This document shows, piece after piece, positions 15,171 through 23,383 of a stretch of DNA of 32,564 nucleotides (the first letter of the stretch is position 1; each line of letters begins with the position of its first letter). A program made the position numbers and the translations under genes. The notes beneath the pieces were generated by a model, which searched no databases, was not told where the DNA came from, and was given only the letters and a program-made list of their open reading frames with translations. Origin of the DNA: an uncultured Prevotellaceae bacterium (GTDB taxonomy: Bacteria > Bacteroidota > Bacteroidia > Bacteroidales > Bacteroidaceae); assembly GCA_902783165.1 (NCBI GenBank), contig CACZPU010000001.1, positions 1-32,564 on the forward strand, given 5' to 3'.

Positions 15171-16688
15171 TCAGTCGTTGATTCTTTTAAATGCCATGGG
15201 AAGATAGTTGATGATGTCACCAGCAATCATGCATTCTTGCCCTAACTCCTTGGCAGCGAGGTCTCCGGCTAGACCATGAAGATACATACCGGCTATGCAG
15301 GCCTCCGCATGTTTGTAGCCTCTAGCCAACAGACCGGTGATGATTCCTGCTAAAACATCACCGCTTCCAGCAGTTGCCATTCCGGCATTCCCAGTGCTAT
15401 TGAATACCACGTGACCATTGGGTAGACATAGTGCGGAATAATGGCCTTTAAGAATGATATAGGCATTGAGATGCTCAGCCATGTCGCGTGCTCGACTCAA
15501 GCGTTCATAGCTGTCTGCACAGCTGGTCCCGTTCAGTCTGTCGAACTCCTTAGAATGAGGCGTCATAATGATATTTTTGGGCAGTTGCTGCAACCATGCG
15601 CGATGGTTGGAGAGGATGTTCAAAGCATCAGCGTCAAGTACGGTGGGGCATTGAGAACGGCGAATCTGTGTAATAAGGGCTATTGCGGTATTCTCCTGCT
15701 GCCGAAGCCCAGGCCCCAGGCAAACGGCATCAATGTCTTCTGCACTAATGGCTTCCGAAAAGAATTTCTCATCATTGTCGATGCTGATAATAGCTTCTGG
15801 AATGCTTATTTGCATGATGTCGTTGTTGCGGCGAGGGGTATGAGCTATCACTTTCCCGGCACCTGTCCGCAAACAAGCTTTGGTGGCAAGAACTGAAGCT
15901 CCCGCCATTCCATAGCTTCCGGCAATTATCAATGCCGTTCCCATCTCGCCCTTATGTGCAAAAACGTTTCTTTTGCGCATCATGTTGCGTATGTCTGTTT
16001 CCTCAGCCATGGTATATTGGGCCTCAATCTTTTTGATGCCTTCTTCGCTGAGACGAATGTCGAGAATTTTCAGTTTGCCGATGAATTGTTGATTCTCGGG
16101 AAAAAGAAACGACAGTTTCTTCTGCTGCAGAGTGAGTGTGGTGTCAGCTTTGATGATATTCGCACGTACGTTATACGTGTTGTCTTCTGTCATCAGGCCC
16201 GACGGGACATCGATGCTGATGATATATGAAGGCGACTGGTTGATATATTTTACCAGAGAGGCGAATCCTCCGGCAAGTGGCTTGTTCAATCCAGAGCCAA
16301 AAAGACCGTCTATAACCAGCATATTGGCTTCCAGTTGTGGGGGATCGAACTCATCACGCACTTCGGTGAAATTCTTTATCTTCCTATTGTCAATAATTCT
16401 CTGTTGGTTTTTTGCGCAGTCTTCTGAAAGACGACCGTTTACATTAAATAGGTATACGCTTACCTTGTAGTTCTGTTCAGCAAGCATGCGTGCCACAGCC
16501 AGCGCATCTCCACCATTGTTGCCTGGTCCGGCAAACACGACAACTGGTGTCATGTTTGTCCATGAATCAGTTATAGAACGTGTCAGCGCCTTGGCTGCAC
16601 GTTCCATCAAGTCGATAGAACGAATAGGCTCATGTTCTATCGTATAGTGGTCGAGCTCATGTATCTGAGCACTAGTAAAGATTTTCAT
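15171..16688 (-). CDS. nnr: Bifunctional NAD(P)H-hydrate epimerase / ADP-dependent NAD(P)H-hydrate dehydratase
   Basis: The 505-residue cytoplasmic repair enzyme restores NADH and NADPH damaged by hydration. The N-terminal YjeF_N epimerase domain (about 1-215) shows AGPGNNGGDALAVARML (53-69), VIDGLFGSGLNKPLAGG (125-141) and SIDVPSGL (158-165). The C-terminal ribokinase-like dehydratase domain (about 230-503) shows KGEMGTALIIAGSYGMAGA (246-264), CLGPGL (323-328), MTPHSKEFDRL (375-385) and the nucleotide-site TAGSGDVLAGIITGLLARG (439-457). Fusion of the two activities is the usual bacterial arrangement. It is divergent from the patatin gene and followed by the DUF4831 gene. The start at MKIFTSAQIHELD matches the family's N-terminus. 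Confidence 0.95.
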   Translation of the reverse strand: MKIFTSAQIHELDHYTIEHEPIRSIDLMERAAKALTRSITDSWTNMTPVVVFAGPGNNGGDALAVARMLAEQNYKVSVYLFNVNGRLSEDCAKNQQRIIDNRKIKNFTEVRDEFDPPQLEANMLVIDGLFGSGLNKPLAGGFASLVKYINQSPSYIISIDVPSGLMTEDNTYNVRANIIKADTTLTLQQKKLSFLFPENQQFIGKLKILDIRLSEEGIKKIEAQYTMAEETDIRNMMRKRNVFAHKGEMGTALIIAGSYGMAGASVLATKACLRTGAGKVIAHTPRRNNDIMQISIPEAIISIDNDEKFFSEAISAEDIDAVCLGPGLRQQENTAIALITQIRRSQCPTVLDADALNILSNHRAWLQQLPKNIIMTPHSKEFDRLNGTSCADSYERLSRARDMAEHLNAYIILKGHYSALCLPNGHVVFNSTGNAGMATAGSGDVLAGIITGLLARGYKHAEACIAGMYLHGLAGDLAAKELGQECMIAGDIINYLPMAFKRIND

Positions 16689-16693
16689 CCGTG

Positions 16694-16727
16694 CAAAAAT
16701 ACAAAATTAATATAAATATGTGGCAAC
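16694..16727 (-). promoter_or_regulatory. Possible promoter of the NAD(P)H-hydrate repair gene
   Basis: On the minus strand TATTTTTG (16694-16701) fits the -7 box and GTTG (16724-16727) lies 22 bases upstream as an imperfect -33 box. It sits so close to the ATG at 16688 that the leader would be almost absent, which lowers confidence. Confidence 0.3.
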
Positions 16728-16795
16728 AATATGTCATAAATTTGCATATTTTGTTGTAATTTGTTGAATTCGGGTAGTATTTGAAAGTTTTTTCA

Positions 16796-16803
16796 TATAT
16801 TTG
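16796..16803 (+). promoter_or_regulatory. Possible -7 box of the patatin gene promoter
   Basis: TATATTTG at 16796-16803 matches TAnnTTTG and lies about 26 bases before the ATG at 16830. No TTTG is found at the standard distance upstream. Confidence 0.4.
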
Positions 16804-16829
16804 CAGCGCTTTTTTGAAAGGGTATCTGA

Positions 16830-17855
16830 ATGAAAAGAATACTTATGTATATCATAAATACAATACGCCATCATGGTAAGGTGTTGATGCTTATCTTTGC
16901 TTTGGGTATGTTGGCGTTGCCAGACCTGCAAGCGCAACAGCAGTTGTCCGGCGTTCGGCCTCGTATTGGATTAGTTCTTGGCGGTGGCGGAGCCAAAGGA
17001 GCTGCTGAGGTGGGTGTGTTAAAGGTCATCGAACAAGCAGGTATTCCTGTTGACTATATTGCGGGTACGAGTATCGGTTCTATTGTAGGTGCTCTATATG
17101 CTGTTGGATGGCGGGCTGTCGAGCTTGATTCCATGTTTACATCACAGCAGTGGCTCTCGCTGTTGGGCGATCGTGAAAAGGAGCATGCAGACAAGCTGCT
17201 CGCCCAAAAAGATGGTGTCACATATATATTCGGATTTCCCGTATCTAGACGTGGAAGTAAAAAGGCAGACGATTTGGTGGGCGCACTCAATGGTGACCAT
17301 GTGGTGGCGTTATTGCAGAAGATGACTAACTTGGGCGATTCTGTCAATTTTGACAAACTCCCCATACCTTTCCGTTGTGTGGCTGCTGACGTCAACACAA
17401 TGCGCGAAGTGGTGCTTTGTCATGGAAATCTTCCACAGGCTTTGCGTGCAAGCATGGCTATTCCTGGCGCATTCAAACCTGTGCGTTATCAAGGTCACTT
17501 GTTGATGGATGGGGGCGTGTTGAACAATCTGCCTGTTGATGTTGTGAAGAAAATGGGTGCTGACATTGTGATAGCCATTGATTTGAGTCAGGAAGAACAG
17601 AAGAATCGTAATTTTTCGTTGAAAGAACTGACAGGCATTGGAGGCTGGCTCGATTGGATGCTTTCTCGTCCCGATATTGAAAAATATAATAAAAACCGTG
17701 CTGAAGCAGATATCTATATTAATCCGCGCTTAGATGGCCATGGCGTTACATCATTCAATCGCGATGCTATTCTTCAGATGATTTCCCTTGGCGAAAAAGC
17801 GGGAATGGAGCATTGGCGCGAACTTGTGGATTTGAAGCAGCGCATCGGTTTATGA
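16830..17855 (+). CDS. Exported patatin-like phospholipase
   Basis: The 341-residue serine hydrolase belongs to the patatin family, which cleaves acyl chains from phospholipids or other lipids. The oxyanion loop GGGGAKGAAEVGVL (51-64), the nucleophile elbow GTSIGS (79-84, S81) and the catalytic DGG (227-229, D227) are all intact. A hydrophobic segment followed by PDLQA-QQQ at about 31-38 reads as a signal peptide, so the enzyme should act in the periplasm or beyond. Many exported patatins carry a C-terminal BamA-like barrel (PlpD type); this one ends soon after the lipase domain and has none. The start could be M1, M6 or M20. The next gene has its own promoter. Confidence 0.9.
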   Translation: MKRILMYIINTIRHHGKVLMLIFALGMLALPDLQAQQQLSGVRPRIGLVLGGGGAKGAAEVGVLKVIEQAGIPVDYIAGTSIGSIVGALYAVGWRAVELDSMFTSQQWLSLLGDREKEHADKLLAQKDGVTYIFGFPVSRRGSKKADDLVGALNGDHVVALLQKMTNLGDSVNFDKLPIPFRCVAADVNTMREVVLCHGNLPQALRASMAIPGAFKPVRYQGHLLMDGGVLNNLPVDVVKKMGADIVIAIDLSQEEQKNRNFSLKELTGIGGWLDWMLSRPDIEKYNKNRAEADIYINPRLDGHGVTSFNRDAILQMISLGEKAGMEHWRELVDLKQRIGL

Positions 17856-18041
17856 TAATCATTCCTTAGGGGGCGGTATTTGCTTCTTTGAATTGTAGGT
17901 TTCGTTGTCAATAGCCTATTGATGAACGTTAAATAGCACATTCAACAAATTGAACAAGCCTGTTGCTTAGGTAGAATTGGCATACCCAACGTCTGATGAG
18001 TATTATTTTTGCTGTGGAAGACGTAAATCTCCTGTAAATAC

Positions 18042-18072
18042 TTTCATATTTCTGTATTTTTTTGTACTTTTG
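18042..18072 (+). promoter_or_regulatory. Probable promoter of the hpt-adk-obgE-pgeF cluster
   Basis: TACTTTTG at 18065-18072 fits the -7 box, with TTTC (18042-18045), one mismatch from TTTG, 19 bases upstream. The predicted start near 18079 lies downstream of the far-upstream in-frame ATG at 17977 and supports starting hpt at 18097. Confidence 0.5.
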
Positions 18073-18096
18073 TACCAAATAATGAATGCTAATCAT

Positions 18097-18636
18097 ATGA
18101 GTATTGTACAAATAAAGGACAAAAAATTCAAGACATCAATTCCTGAGTCGGAGATTAAAAAGTGTGTAAAGGCTGTTGCAGAGCGCATCAACCGTGACAT
18201 GGAAGGCAAGAATCCACTTTTCCTTGCCGTACTCAACGGTGCTTTTGTATTTGCTGCCGACTTGATGAGAGAAATAACCATTCCATGCGAAATTTCTTTT
18301 GTGAAACTCGCCTCTTATCAAGGAATCGCATCAACAGGTAAAGTGACCGAGGTGATTGGAATCAACGAGGACATCTCCAACAGGAACGTGATTATCCTAG
18401 AGGACATCGTGGATACGGGTCTCACCATGAAACGGATGATAGAAAGTCTTGGCACTCGCCATCCTGCATCAATACATATTTGTACCTTGTTGGTAAAACC
18501 TGAAAAACTCCAGGTTGATTTGAATATTGAGTATGCCGCCATGAAGATTCCAAACGAATTCATTGTCGGCTATGGTCTTGATTATGACCAGCAGGGGCGT
18601 AACCTACGAGATATCTACACTGTTACCGAAGAGTAA
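18097..18636 (+). CDS. hpt: Hypoxanthine phosphoribosyltransferase
   Basis: The 179-residue cytoplasmic enzyme converts hypoxanthine (and usually guanine) with PRPP to IMP/GMP in purine salvage. The PRPP-binding signature VIILEDIVDTGLTM (98-111) is intact. Other conserved parts are PLFLAVLNGAFVFAADLMR (40-58), the short SFVKLASYQG loop, and the purine-contact region ending IVGYGLDYDQQGRNL. The frame is open from 17977, but those extra residues (rich in aromatic residues and Cys) lie across the promoter, so ATG 18097 (MSIVQIKD) or 18082 is the start. adk follows 39 bases later. Confidence 0.93.
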   Translation: MSIVQIKDKKFKTSIPESEIKKCVKAVAERINRDMEGKNPLFLAVLNGAFVFAADLMREITIPCEISFVKLASYQGIASTGKVTEVIGINEDISNRNVIILEDIVDTGLTMKRMIESLGTRHPASIHICTLLVKPEKLQVDLNIEYAAMKIPNEFIVGYGLDYDQQGRNLRDIYTVTEE

Positions 18637-18675
18637 ATTTTTTATCATAAGGAGTAATTGTAAATTTTTGAGAAG

Positions 18676-19248
18676 ATGAAGAATATTGTAATATTTGGTG
18701 CACCAGGTTCAGGAAAGGGCACCCAGAGCGATTTGATTATCGACAAATATGGTTTGGAGCATATATCAACGGGCGATGTTCTTCGCGCTGAGATATCTAA
18801 GGGGACAGAGTTGGGGAATACAGCAGCTTCGTTCATTGATAAGGGACAGCTGATTCCCGACAGCCTGATGATAGACATTCTCGCTCAGGTTTATGATGCT
18901 TTCGGAAAAGAGCACAAGGGCGTTATCTTCGACGGATTCCCGCGTACAATTCCACAAGCTGAGGCATTGAAAAAGATGCTATGTGAGCGTGGCCATAATG
19001 TTGCTGCAATGATTGAGCTTGATGTTCCCGAGCAGGAATTGATGGTACGTTTACTCAAGAGGGGAAAGGAGAGTGGTCGGTCGGACGATAATGAAGAGAC
19101 TATCGCTAAACGCCTCAAAGTGTATCATCAGCAGACACAACCGCTCATCGATTGGTATGAAAAGGAAGGGTTGCATCATCATGTGAATGGCTATGGCTCG
19201 CTTGAGAGGATTTTTGGCGACATATGTGAGATAATTGATAAAGTTTAA
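18676..19248 (+). CDS. adk: Adenylate kinase (short form)
   Basis: The 190-residue cytoplasmic enzyme interconverts ATP + AMP and 2 ADP. The P-loop GAPGSGKGT (8-16), AMP-site STGDVLRAEI (31-40), DGFPRTIPQA (86-95) and R-containing GRSDDNEETIAKRL (134-147) are all present. The LID is the short form: the zinc-binding four-cysteine insertion of the long bacterial type is absent, which fits Bacteroidetes and the 190-residue length. Its stop codon ends directly before the obgE start (zero spacing), so translation of the two is probably coupled. Confidence 0.97.
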   Translation: MKNIVIFGAPGSGKGTQSDLIIDKYGLEHISTGDVLRAEISKGTELGNTAASFIDKGQLIPDSLMIDILAQVYDAFGKEHKGVIFDGFPRTIPQAEALKKMLCERGHNVAAMIELDVPEQELMVRLLKRGKESGRSDDNEETIAKRLKVYHQQTQPLIDWYEKEGLHHHVNGYGSLERIFGDICEIIDKV

Positions 19249-20436
19249 ATGGCAGAAAGTAATTTTGTTGACTACGTAAGAATTTATTGCCGCTCAGGAA
19301 AGGGTGGTCGTGGGAGTATGCATCTCCGGCATGTGAAATATAATCCAAATGGAGGTCCCGATGGAGGTGATGGTGGCGATGGCGGAAGCATTATTCTCCG
19401 TGGAAACCACAATTACTGGACATTGCTCCATTTGAAATACCAGAGGCATGTCTTCGCAGAGCATGGAGGTAATGGCGGAAAGGACAAGTGTCATGGTACA
19501 AAGGGTAAAGACCAATATATTGACGTTCCATGTGGTACTGTTGTCTATGACGCAGAAACAGGTAAGTATATTTGCGATGTGACCGATGATGGACAAGAGG
19601 TGGTGTTGCTTAAAGGTGGTAGAGGAGGATTGGGTAATTACCAATTCCGCACATCTACCAACCAGACTCCTCGGTTCGCGCAACCGGGAGAACCCATGCA
19701 GGAGATGACCATCATCCTTGAACTAAAACTTTTGGCAGATGTAGGACTTGTGGGATTCCCCAATGCGGGTAAGTCCACGCTTCTTTCTGCACTTTCTTCT
19801 GCACGACCGAAGATTGCCAACTATCCTTTTACTACTCTCGAACCAAGTTTAGGCATTGTGGGCTACCACGACCGACAATCGTTTGTCATGGCCGACATAC
19901 CTGGTATCATCGAAGGTGCGAGCGAAGGGAAAGGTCTTGGACTGCGTTTTCTCCGACACATTGAGCGTAATTCTTTGCTCCTTTTCATGGTTCCAGGCGA
20001 TACTGATGATATAGTACGTGAATACCAAATATTGCTCAACGAATTGAGGAATTTCAATCCAGACATGCTCGACAAGCATCGCGTGTTGGCGGTCACAAAG
20101 TGTGACTTGCTTGATGATGAACTGATAGAAATGCTCAGCCAGCAATTGCATCGTGATATTGAACAAGCGAAAATGGATGATATCCCTGTGGTATTCATCT
20201 CTTCTGTAGCCAATAAGAATCTTGACAAATTGAAGGATGTTCTTTGGAAAGAGCTTAATAGTGAGAGCAACAAACTGCAGAGCATTACTGCCGATGATCG
20301 TTTGGTTCATCGCGACAAGGATATGAGCAGCTTCGCCATGGAACTGGAAGCTGAAGGTGAAGACGAAATCATATTTGTTGATGATGAGGACATAGAAGAC
20401 TTGGACGATTACGAATTGGTGGATGTCGATGAATAG
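19249..20436 (+). CDS. obgE: Obg-family GTPase (ribosome assembly)
   Basis: The 395-residue essential GTPase acts in late 50S ribosome assembly and stress signalling. The N-terminal glycine-rich Obg fold (about 1-160) has [14 protein letters not shown] (35-48) and KGGRGGLGN (122-130). The GTPase domain shows G1 GFPNAGKST (169-177), NYPFTTLEP switch I (191-199), [16 protein letters not shown] switch II (216-231), TKCD at 282-285 in place of the common NKxD, and SS-V-N near 317-321. The tail is very acidic, ending in a run of Asp/Glu after about residue 375. Its 3' end overlaps the pgeF start by 14 bases. Confidence 0.96.
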   Translation: MAESNFVDYVRIYCRSGKGGRGSMHLRHVKYNPNGGPDGGDGGDGGSIILRGNHNYWTLLHLKYQRHVFAEHGGNGGKDKCHGTKGKDQYIDVPCGTVVYDAETGKYICDVTDDGQEVVLLKGGRGGLGNYQFRTSTNQTPRFAQPGEPMQEMTIILELKLLADVGLVGFPNAGKSTLLSALSSARPKIANYPFTTLEPSLGIVGYHDRQSFVMADIPGIIEGASEGKGLGLRFLRHIERNSLLLFMVPGDTDDIVREYQILLNELRNFNPDMLDKHRVLAVTKCDLLDDELIEMLSQQLHRDIEQAKMDDIPVVFISSVANKNLDKLKDVLWKELNSESNKLQSITADDRLVHRDKDMSSFAMELEAEGEDEIIFVDDEDIEDLDDYELVDVDE

Positions 20437-21244
20437 TAACATTGTCTTGCATGAATACGATGTTGACTCCCGCGTAACGGCATTCAGTACAACACGCCAT
20501 GGAGGGTGTTCTTTTGGTAACTATGCAAGTTTCAATATCAACCAGTATTGCGGTGATGATGAAACTTGCATTAACGCCAACAGAAAAGAGTTGTGTAGAC
20601 TTCTTCACATAGAAGACAATCGCCTCTTCCTTCCTCACCAAGTACACGGAACGGATGTTGTTGACATTTCCCCAACAATCCTTGAGCAGTCTTCACCAAT
20701 AACTTTACAAAATTTGATTCAAGGCAAGGATGCCATTACAACTAATGCCAAAAATTGCTGCATAGGCGTTTCCACGGCCGATTGTATTCCTATTTTACTT
20801 TATGACAAGCAGAATCATGTGGCGGCGGCTGTGCACGCAGGTTGGAGAGGAACGGTCGCTAGTATCGCAAAACATACCATCTCTCACATGATGGCTGTTT
20901 ATGGCAGCTGTCCTGAAAACATTATAGCCGCAATCGGTCCAGGCATTTCACTTGATTGTTTTGAGGTGGGCGACGAAGTGTACGAGGCTTTCCTACATGA
21001 AGGATTCCCGATGGAACAAATAGCCCGTCGCTATCCGCCAATGAACCAGAACGCAGGAGTAGGAGAGAGGTGGCATATCGATCTGCCCCTTTGCAATTGT
21101 CTCCAACTGATCTCCGCAGGTGTTCCGCAATATCAAGTGCACATGTCGGGTATCTGTACTTATGAGCAATGTACAGATTTTTTTTCTGCTCGCCGCTTGG
21201 GTATTATGTCAGGAAGAATATTTACGGGGATTGTCCTCTCATAA
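20423..21244 (+). CDS. pgeF: Peptidoglycan editing factor PgeF (laccase-domain / YfiH family)
   Basis: The 273-residue protein carries the multicopper-like metal-site motifs of the family: [10 protein letters not shown] (71-80, H75), [11 protein letters not shown] (118-128, C121) and [10 protein letters not shown] (135-144, H138), and a C-terminal [14 protein letters not shown]. In E. coli YfiH removes wrongly added L-serine from UDP-MurNAc-L-Ser so that muropeptides stay correct; older names are polyphenol oxidase or laccase-domain protein, and purine nucleoside phosphorylase activity is known for relatives. It overlaps obgE by 14 bases (or 8 if ATG 20429 is used), so it is translated as part of that cluster. 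Confidence 0.9.
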   Translation: MSMNSNIVLHEYDVDSRVTAFSTTRHGGCSFGNYASFNINQYCGDDETCINANRKELCRLLHIEDNRLFLPHQVHGTDVVDISPTILEQSSPITLQNLIQGKDAITTNAKNCCIGVSTADCIPILLYDKQNHVAAAVHAGWRGTVASIAKHTISHMMAVYGSCPENIIAAIGPGISLDCFEVGDEVYEAFLHEGFPMEQIARRYPPMNQNAGVGERWHIDLPLCNCLQLISAGVPQYQVHMSGICTYEQCTDFFSARRLGIMSGRIFTGIVLS

Positions 21245-21605
21245 CGGAGCACTTTTCCTTTCTTTATTATTTTCCATATACAAACCCATTTCCAACTATT
21301 GCTGTCTTAGATGTTTGAAATCTAGGAATTGTGTCCATCTCAATAGATTTCTGCTGGGGTTCAATAACATCACAATTCGTAGAAGGTGTTTGGCAAGGAT
21401 TGAATGTCTTTCAGAATGAAGGAAAAGACTTTTCATGTTCTGATAATAAAAGATGCAAATGAAAATGTGGAAGCTTGATTAACTCCTCTCTCCCATGCAT
21501 CATTAAAAAACTATACTTGATGAACCCCAAAAAACTAACATGAAGACAAAAAACTCTGCCAATAGTCTGTTGGCAGAGTTATAACAAGATAGTTTAAACT
21601 GTTAT
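21245..21605. other. Gap between the convergent pgeF and BACON-like genes
   Basis: The only clear element is the minus-strand terminator at 21547-21580. A loose inverted repeat GAAATCTA/TAGATTTC with a 19-base loop (21317-21351) might end the pgeF transcript but has no T-tract. No coding frame here shows family features. Confidence 0.5.
21547..21580 (-). terminator. Terminator of the AICARFT / small basic / BACON-like operon
   Basis: Perfect 11-bp arms AACTCTGCCAA (21552-21562) and TTGGCAGAGTT (21570-21580) with a seven-base loop. On the minus strand the hairpin runs straight into six T, a clear factor-independent terminator 26 bases after the stop at 21606. Confidence 0.85.
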
Positions 21606-23135
21606 CTAATTAATTATCTTCTTTCCTCCCTTGATAACAACCCCTCTCATGTTCTTACTAGCTCGTCGGCCAGTAAGGTCAAAGACGGGTTGACTTGGGT
21701 TGTTGTCGATAGTGATGTTATGGATGCTTGCTTCCACTTTGCCTTGGGTAATTGTGATGTTATCGCTTACACCTTTGCCATAGATGGTGATTACGGCTTG
21801 GCGGCCTTCTACATCGGCAGGTAGTTGCTGAGCCTTGAAGGTAAGTGTGTTTTTGCCATTGCCCAGTTCGTAATCTGTGTTGGTTAAATTGGCAAAGTCG
21901 TGCTTAGATTCATCAACTTCGACAGTCAGCCACGCTGGCAATCCTTCGATGGTGTACGCGGCGTCTTCCGACCCGTAATTCCATTTCAAGCATGTCCTAA
22001 CCGTTGCGCAGGCTTGGCTTTCTCCAGCATCCGGAATCTTGATATCTTTGTCGTCGGCAATGATGTTGTCATAGTATCCGAAGAGACTGAGTGCAGCTAC
22101 TATATTGTTGTTGAGCGTGGCAAGTTTGGTTGTCGCTTGCTTGTTTTGGTCCAATAAAGATACCATGGCTGCTGTTACCCAGGGCTTGTCTGGCTCATCG
22201 ATATAGGCCACAGCCAGTCCTATGTCCATGCCGTTGTTGTAGAAACCGTCGATTTCCACAAAGAATTCATCGTCGAGAAGAATCTGGTCTGTGGGATTCT
22301 TACGGTTGAATGTTAGTACAAATCGATTGAATTGTCCGTGAATCGATTCATTGTGTCCAATTGACTCTGCTTTATCACATGGCATGCTATAGATTTCCTC
22401 ACCACGATGCTTGGAACCGTCGTCATAGATGTTCACTTTGTAGAACTTCATTGTCAGACTGGAAGCGGGAATCTCGCTGAGTGAATAAGAGAATGCCGCA
22501 ATGGTGACCTTGTCAATGAACAATGGTCCCATAGGCCTATCAAACAATTGCACTAATCCTTTTTGGTAATAGGTGGTGGTGCTAGAAGAAACCGATGTGG
22601 TTCCGATGATGTATCGGAAATCGGGCGAACTTGTAAATAGGTTGAATTGTGGGGCTCCAGCACTATTCGTACCTACCACACGAGAGCAATCTACCAGCGA
22701 CATAGGCATGGAGGTGAAAGTAGTGCTGATGGCAGAGCCGTAGTTCGCATCCCAAAACCTGCTTTCTTGTCCTAACGTATAGGATGTGCTGCCCACTGAG
22801 ATGCTTGGAACAACACGGTCGTAAAACCAGTAACCATCATAAGAGGCTGCGGTGTTGACAGTCATGTTGAAGTTCTTGTCAGCATCAATGTTATAGGATG
22901 TGTTTCCGAAATAATCTTTCCATAAGGATGTCGATTTGTTAGAGCACAGGTTCTTAAAAGTGAGATTGGTCCATGGCTTTACCAGTAAAACAGTGCCCAT
23001 GGTATTAGAAACCCAGTCCTCTGGCCCAAGATAATAGGCTCCCTCTGGTCGTGCGTATGTCACTTTGTCGGTTTGTTGTGCAGCCAAGTTGAAAAAGAAC
23101 ATGACTGTCAATGCTTGTACAACTAATTTCTTCAT
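21606..23135 (-). CDS. Exported protein with BACON-like domain and type-IX-like C-terminal tail
   Basis: The 509-residue protein starts MKKLVVQALTVMFFFNLAAQQ, a signal peptide ending near AAQ. The large central part is Ser/Thr/Tyr-rich beta-type sequence that I do not recognise. Near the C-terminus, AYTIEGLPAWLTVEVDES through RQAVITIYGKGVSDNITITQ reads as a BACON domain, a module linked to carbohydrate or mucin binding in Bacteroidetes. The end, VFDLTGRRASKNMRGVVIKG followed by GKKIIN, has the form of the short tails seen on many Prevotella secreted proteins and resembles type IX sorting tails. The frame is open further upstream to 23240, but M at 23133-23135 directly before the signal peptide is the start. 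It lies 34 bases after the small basic gene. Confidence 0.75.
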   Translation of the reverse strand: MKKLVVQALTVMFFFNLAAQQTDKVTYARPEGAYYLGPEDWVSNTMGTVLLVKPWTNLTFKNLCSNKSTSLWKDYFGNTSYNIDADKNFNMTVNTAASYDGYWFYDRVVPSISVGSTSYTLGQESRFWDANYGSAISTTFTSMPMSLVDCSRVVGTNSAGAPQFNLFTSSPDFRYIIGTTSVSSSTTTYYQKGLVQLFDRPMGPLFIDKVTIAAFSYSLSEIPASSLTMKFYKVNIYDDGSKHRGEEIYSMPCDKAESIGHNESIHGQFNRFVLTFNRKNPTDQILLDDEFFVEIDGFYNNGMDIGLAVAYIDEPDKPWVTAAMVSLLDQNKQATTKLATLNNNIVAALSLFGYYDNIIADDKDIKIPDAGESQACATVRTCLKWNYGSEDAAYTIEGLPAWLTVEVDESKHDFANLTNTDYELGNGKNTLTFKAQQLPADVEGRQAVITIYGKGVSDNITITQGKVEASIHNITIDNNPSQPVFDLTGRRASKNMRGVVIKGGKKIIN

Positions 23136-23169
23136 GCTTATGGATACTAACGGAAACAATCTTTTTTGA

Positions 23170-23361
23170 TTATGAACCTTTATGTCTATTGGCACGTTGT
23201 TGACGGTACTTGGCCTTTTGCATGGCCGAACCACTTCCATGCGCGCCAGTGATATATTTTTTCTTCTTGGCTTTAGTTTTCACCTTACTATCGTCTTTCT
23301 TCCTTTCGCCTCCACGCCCGAAGGAGATTCCGTTGATGAGAATATTGTCAAAATCATCCAT
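23170..23361 (-). CDS. Small, very basic hypothetical protein (63 aa)
   Basis: The frame encodes 63 residues starting MDDFDNILINGISFGRGGER. The C-terminal half is dominated by Lys/Arg (DSKVKTKAKKKKYITGAHG, then KAKYRQQRANRHKGS), which suggests nucleic-acid or ribosome contact, but no known family was recognised. It fits exactly between the AICAR transformylase (22 bases upstream) and the BACON-like gene (34 bases downstream), all in the same direction and with no promoter or terminator between. The compact spacing and lack of overlap with the corrected start of the next gene argue that it is real. A chance open frame cannot be excluded. Confidence 0.5.
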   Translation of the reverse strand: MDDFDNILINGISFGRGGERKKDDSKVKTKAKKKKYITGAHGSGSAMQKAKYRQQRANRHKGS

Positions 23362-23383
23362 ACCAATTCGGTTTCAATAAAGT

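Noticed and set aside
17977-18096. Upstream in-frame start for hpt adding 40 residues
   Set aside because: The extension is unlike Hpt N-termini and crosses the predicted promoter (18042-18072).
23136-23240. Upstream in-frame start for the BACON-like protein adding 35 residues
   Set aside because: It would place 35 polar residues before a typical signal peptide and overlap the small basic gene.
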